Source of the DNA: OLB16 sp964422415
GTDB lineage: Bacteria; Hinthialibacterota; Hinthialibacteria; OLB16
DNA length: 35,127 nucleotides
Reading direction: 5' to 3'
Assembly (NCBI GenBank): GCA_964422415.1
Contig: CAYRBI010000044.1
Span: 1 to 35,127, forward strand
The notes beneath the pieces are model-generated. The model was not told where the DNA came from, did not search any database, and saw nothing but the letters and a program-made list of their open reading frames with translations. Position numbers and translations under genes: made by a program. Positions 33,814 to 35,127 of the stretch are shown here, piece after piece. Position 1 is the stretch's first letter. Each line of letters starts with the position of its first letter.

Positions 33814-34160
33814 GGGTGGTGGTTGATGAAAACATCAGCCTACGGATCGTTCCTGTTCTTCGTGCCGAGGGCCACGAGGTAATTGCCATTGCAGAGACAG
33901 CCGGAAAGGGAACACCAGATTCGGATGGGTGGGAGATTGTGTGTAGACAACAAGCCCTACTCGTTACTCGTGATCATCACTTTACAAATCCACTCAGATA
34001 CAGTGCTTCCGACAGCTTGGGCATCATTTTCATCCGGCATGGAAATCTGACCTCATCAGATGAGGCTCTTCTCATCCACTCTTTCATCCACAACCACCCT
34101 CTTCAGGAATACAGAGGTAAACTTGTAACGCTTTCGCCCGGAGCCATACGAATTCTGTGA
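33810..34160 (+). CDS. DUF5615 PIN-like toxin
   Basis: The 116-residue product has the DUF5615 pattern: VVVDENISLRIVPVLRAEGH with the acidic pair DEN near the start, DGWEIVCRQQALLVTRDHHF in the middle and LGIIFIRHGN after it. The family belongs to the PIN-like nuclease superfamily and is expected to cleave RNA, neutralised by the DUF433 partner encoded immediately upstream. The conserved acids (DEN, TRD) appear intact and no frame break is seen, so this pair looks functional. GTG start coupled to the antitoxin stop. Confidence 0.87.
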   Translation: MRVVVDENISLRIVPVLRAEGHEVIAIAETAGKGTPDSDGWEIVCRQQALLVTRDHHFTNPLRYSASDSLGIIFIRHGNLTSSDEALLIHSFIHNHPLQEYRGKLVTLSPGAIRIL

Positions 34161-34176
34161 AACAGTTGTGCCTTGA

Positions 34177-34233
34177 TTATGTAAGGATATCATTGGAAAT
34201 GAGCGAAATCATGTTGGCATTTGCCCGATGCAC
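34177..34233 (-). pseudogene. Possible stub of a DUF5615 toxin after the orphan DUF433 gene
   Basis: Eight bases past the DUF433 stop an 18-codon frame reads HRANANMISLISNDIL before TAA. It is weakly reminiscent of DUF5615 N-termini (L-A-N-E-N-M-P). The position is where the toxin should start. The match is short and may be chance. Confidence 0.25.
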
Positions 34234-34241
34234 ATCCGAAT

Positions 34242-34433
34242 TCATCTCGCGGTATACTCCAGTGCCTGCTGGAAATCCTCATCCTCCAGTTCTGGGAACT
34301 CCCGCTTGATCTCCTCCCAGTCCTTGTAGGTGGCAAGCAGTTCCAACACCCGCCGGACCGTCAGTCTCATCCTACGGATGCAGGGCTGACCATTCATCTT
34401 GTCCGGGTCTTGAGTAATTCTGTCGAAGAACAT
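34242..34433 (-). CDS. Orphan DUF433 antitoxin
   Basis: The 63-residue protein matches DUF433: RITQDPDKMNGQPCIRRMRL, then VLELLATYKDWEEIKREFPE and LEDEDFQQALEYTA. RRMRLTV replaces the usual G-T-R-I-P-V, a departure at a conserved turn. The ATG at 34433 opens the conserved part; the frame could extend to 34496. No toxin gene follows on its strand: the next gene, about 80 bases on, is the convergent DUF5615 of the neighbouring pair. It may be a relic, or an antitoxin retained after loss of its toxin. Confidence 0.78.
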   Translation of the reverse strand: MFFDRITQDPDKMNGQPCIRRMRLTVRRVLELLATYKDWEEIKREFPELEDEDFQQALEYTAR

Positions 34434-34613
34434 GGTATGCGGTTTCCTCTCATGTCTTCTTGATGTCAGTATAGAAGTTTGATGATTAGAAATCACTGCC
34501 GTACCACTGTTAGGCTGGGGTATCCTTGTGGATCACCTCGCAAGAGCGATATGATGTGGTCCCACTGGTAGCACTTGCCTCAATAACGGATCCCTTACGA
34601 AAGGAAGGCCGGG

Positions 34614-34712
34614 ATGAACAAGCTGATTCAGACCATCGATGTCATCTATCAAAAGCTTCCCTTGCTTCACCGCCATTCACTGAAAGAAACTCCCACCAGA
34701 TTCGAAATCTGA
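34614..34712 (+). CDS. Possible 32-residue small protein
   Basis: AAGGAAGG lies five bases before an ATG that opens a 32-codon frame (MNKLIQTIDVIYQK, then LPLLHRHSLKETPTRFEI). The sequence starts with an amphipathic helix-like stretch. I do not recognise it. It could be a genuine small protein, the N-terminus of a decayed gene in this toxin-antitoxin cluster, or chance. Confidence 0.3.
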   Translation: MNKLIQTIDVIYQKLPLLHRHSLKETPTRFEI

Positions 34713-34752
34713 TGCCGTAACGCTCGGATTTTATCGATTATGGGGTCTTCCA

Positions 34753-35037
34753 TCATTTGGTCTCGTGCTGACTGTTCTTTTGACTTTCCATATAGCCTCG
34801 TAGCGCCTTATTGATGAGAACTTGGAAAGGTCCCTCCTGCTGTTGGAACCAATCGAGAACATCCATGTCGATCCGGATACTGATCGGTTTCTTTAAGGGA
34901 CGATAGAACTTTCCCCGTACCCACCCCTCTTCCGCCGACAGATCGGGCGCATCGGGATCGTTTGTGTCGATTTCAGCATCATCCATGGCCTCCAGGGCGT
35001 GAAATTCTTCCCGCATTGTAGATGACATGACAGGCAT
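34753..35037 (-). CDS. brnA: BrnA-family antitoxin
   Basis: The 94-residue protein has the BrnA layout. An acidic N-terminal linker (EAMDDAEIDTNDPDAPDL) leads into a DNA-binding ribbon-helix-helix segment: FYRPLKKPISIRIDMDVLDW, then QVLINKALRGYM. BrnA binds and blocks the ribonuclease BrnT and represses the brnTA operon. ATG 35037 has AGAGGG eight bases upstream; ATG 35028 and an upstream GTG (35103) are alternatives. Its 5' end overlaps what looks like the 3' remnant of brnT, the usual gene order, but that toxin appears broken. Confidence 0.8.
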   Translation of the reverse strand: MPVMSSTMREEFHALEAMDDAEIDTNDPDAPDLSAEEGWVRGKFYRPLKKPISIRIDMDVLDWFQQQEGPFQVLINKALRGYMESQKNSQHETK

Positions 35038-35127
35038 ACCTTCGACCCTCTTTAGGAGTTGCTTTCCTCGTAGAGATGATCTCGATTCAGGTGTATAGCT
35101 CACTTCCCCTTCCCCTCCGCTTCCCGC
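34979..35127 (-). pseudogene. brnT: Apparent remnant of the BrnT toxin gene 3' end
   Basis: In the frame shifted from brnA, 35086 downward reads IEIISTRKATPKEGRRYA, very like the BrnT C-terminus (I-R-I-I-S-A-R-K-A-T-x-x-E-R-x-x-Y). A TGA stop at 35087-35089 directly precedes it, and the few upstream codons (RGSELYT) do not resemble BrnT well. The frame also runs about 17 codons past the normal end. This fits a toxin gene inactivated by a stop or small deletion. Only about 40 bases upstream are visible. Confidence 0.5.

Noticed and set aside
34526..34720. 64-codon plus-strand frame in the toxin-antitoxin cluster
   Set aside because: No ribosome site; the only supported start in the interval is the ATG at 34614 in a different frame.
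1..35127. CRISPR arrays, tRNA, rRNA, prophage or transposase genes
   Set aside because: None seen on either strand.

Overview
The window looks like part of a scaffold from an uncultured Gram-negative bacterium of moderate GC. The Gram-negative assignment rests on an Mla-type lipid-transport operon, a two-membrane chemoreceptor and many secreted or Tat-exported enzymes. The mix of GH106-like and PL22-like enzymes, a PF12831-type Tat oxidoreductase, a CotH/lamin-tail protein, an NPCBM enzyme and a TPR O-GlcNAc-transferase-like protein resembles Planctomycetes, Verrucomicrobia, Lentisphaerae or Hydrogenedentes-type genomes. No ribosomal RNA or phylogenetic marker is present to settle this. A run of ten Ns flanked by a duplicated sequence shows the scaffold is a draft.

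Layout. 1-3033 (minus): a glycosylasparaginase followed by a TPR/GT41 glycosyltransferase that runs off the left edge. 3300-5015 (plus): a chemoreceptor. 5097-16376: a carbohydrate-degradation region with a GH106-like enzyme (minus), a Tat FAD oxidoreductase broken by an assembly artefact, a clan GH-A hydrolase, a five-Asp-box sialidase-like protein and a cytoplasmic-looking clan GH-A hydrolase. Two AT-richer minus-strand membrane-protein genes of unknown function interrupt it, one of them with a coiled coil and zinc ribbons. 16594-19155 (minus): a secreted CotH-kinase-type protein with lamin-tail and chitobiase-C-like domains. 19651-23060 (minus): mlaE-mlaF-MCE operon whose MCE protein carries a long beta-rich, barrel-like tail. 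23231-23324: two tandem minus-strand terminators. 23349-24293: a Spy/CpxP-like protein with a Gly/Pro-rich tail. 24592-26874: a secreted HExxH metallopeptidase with two FN3 domains. 26975-29629 (minus): yicC, gmk and an oligogalacturonate-lyase-like gene joined by overlapping reading frames. 29743-33354 (plus): a 1203-residue NPCBM glycosidase-like protein.

The last 1.7 kb is a cluster of toxin-antitoxin modules and remnants: a 44-residue antitoxin-like fragment, an intact DUF433/DUF5615 pair, an orphan DUF433 gene with a possible toxin stub, and brnA next to what reads as a broken brnT.

The secreted enzymes suggest a life spent breaking down complex glycans (rhamnose- and uronate-containing polymers are suggested). 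No SusC/SusD pair, sulfatase or sugar transporter lies in the window. Most starts were chosen from Shine-Dalgarno spacing; several genes use GTG or TTG.
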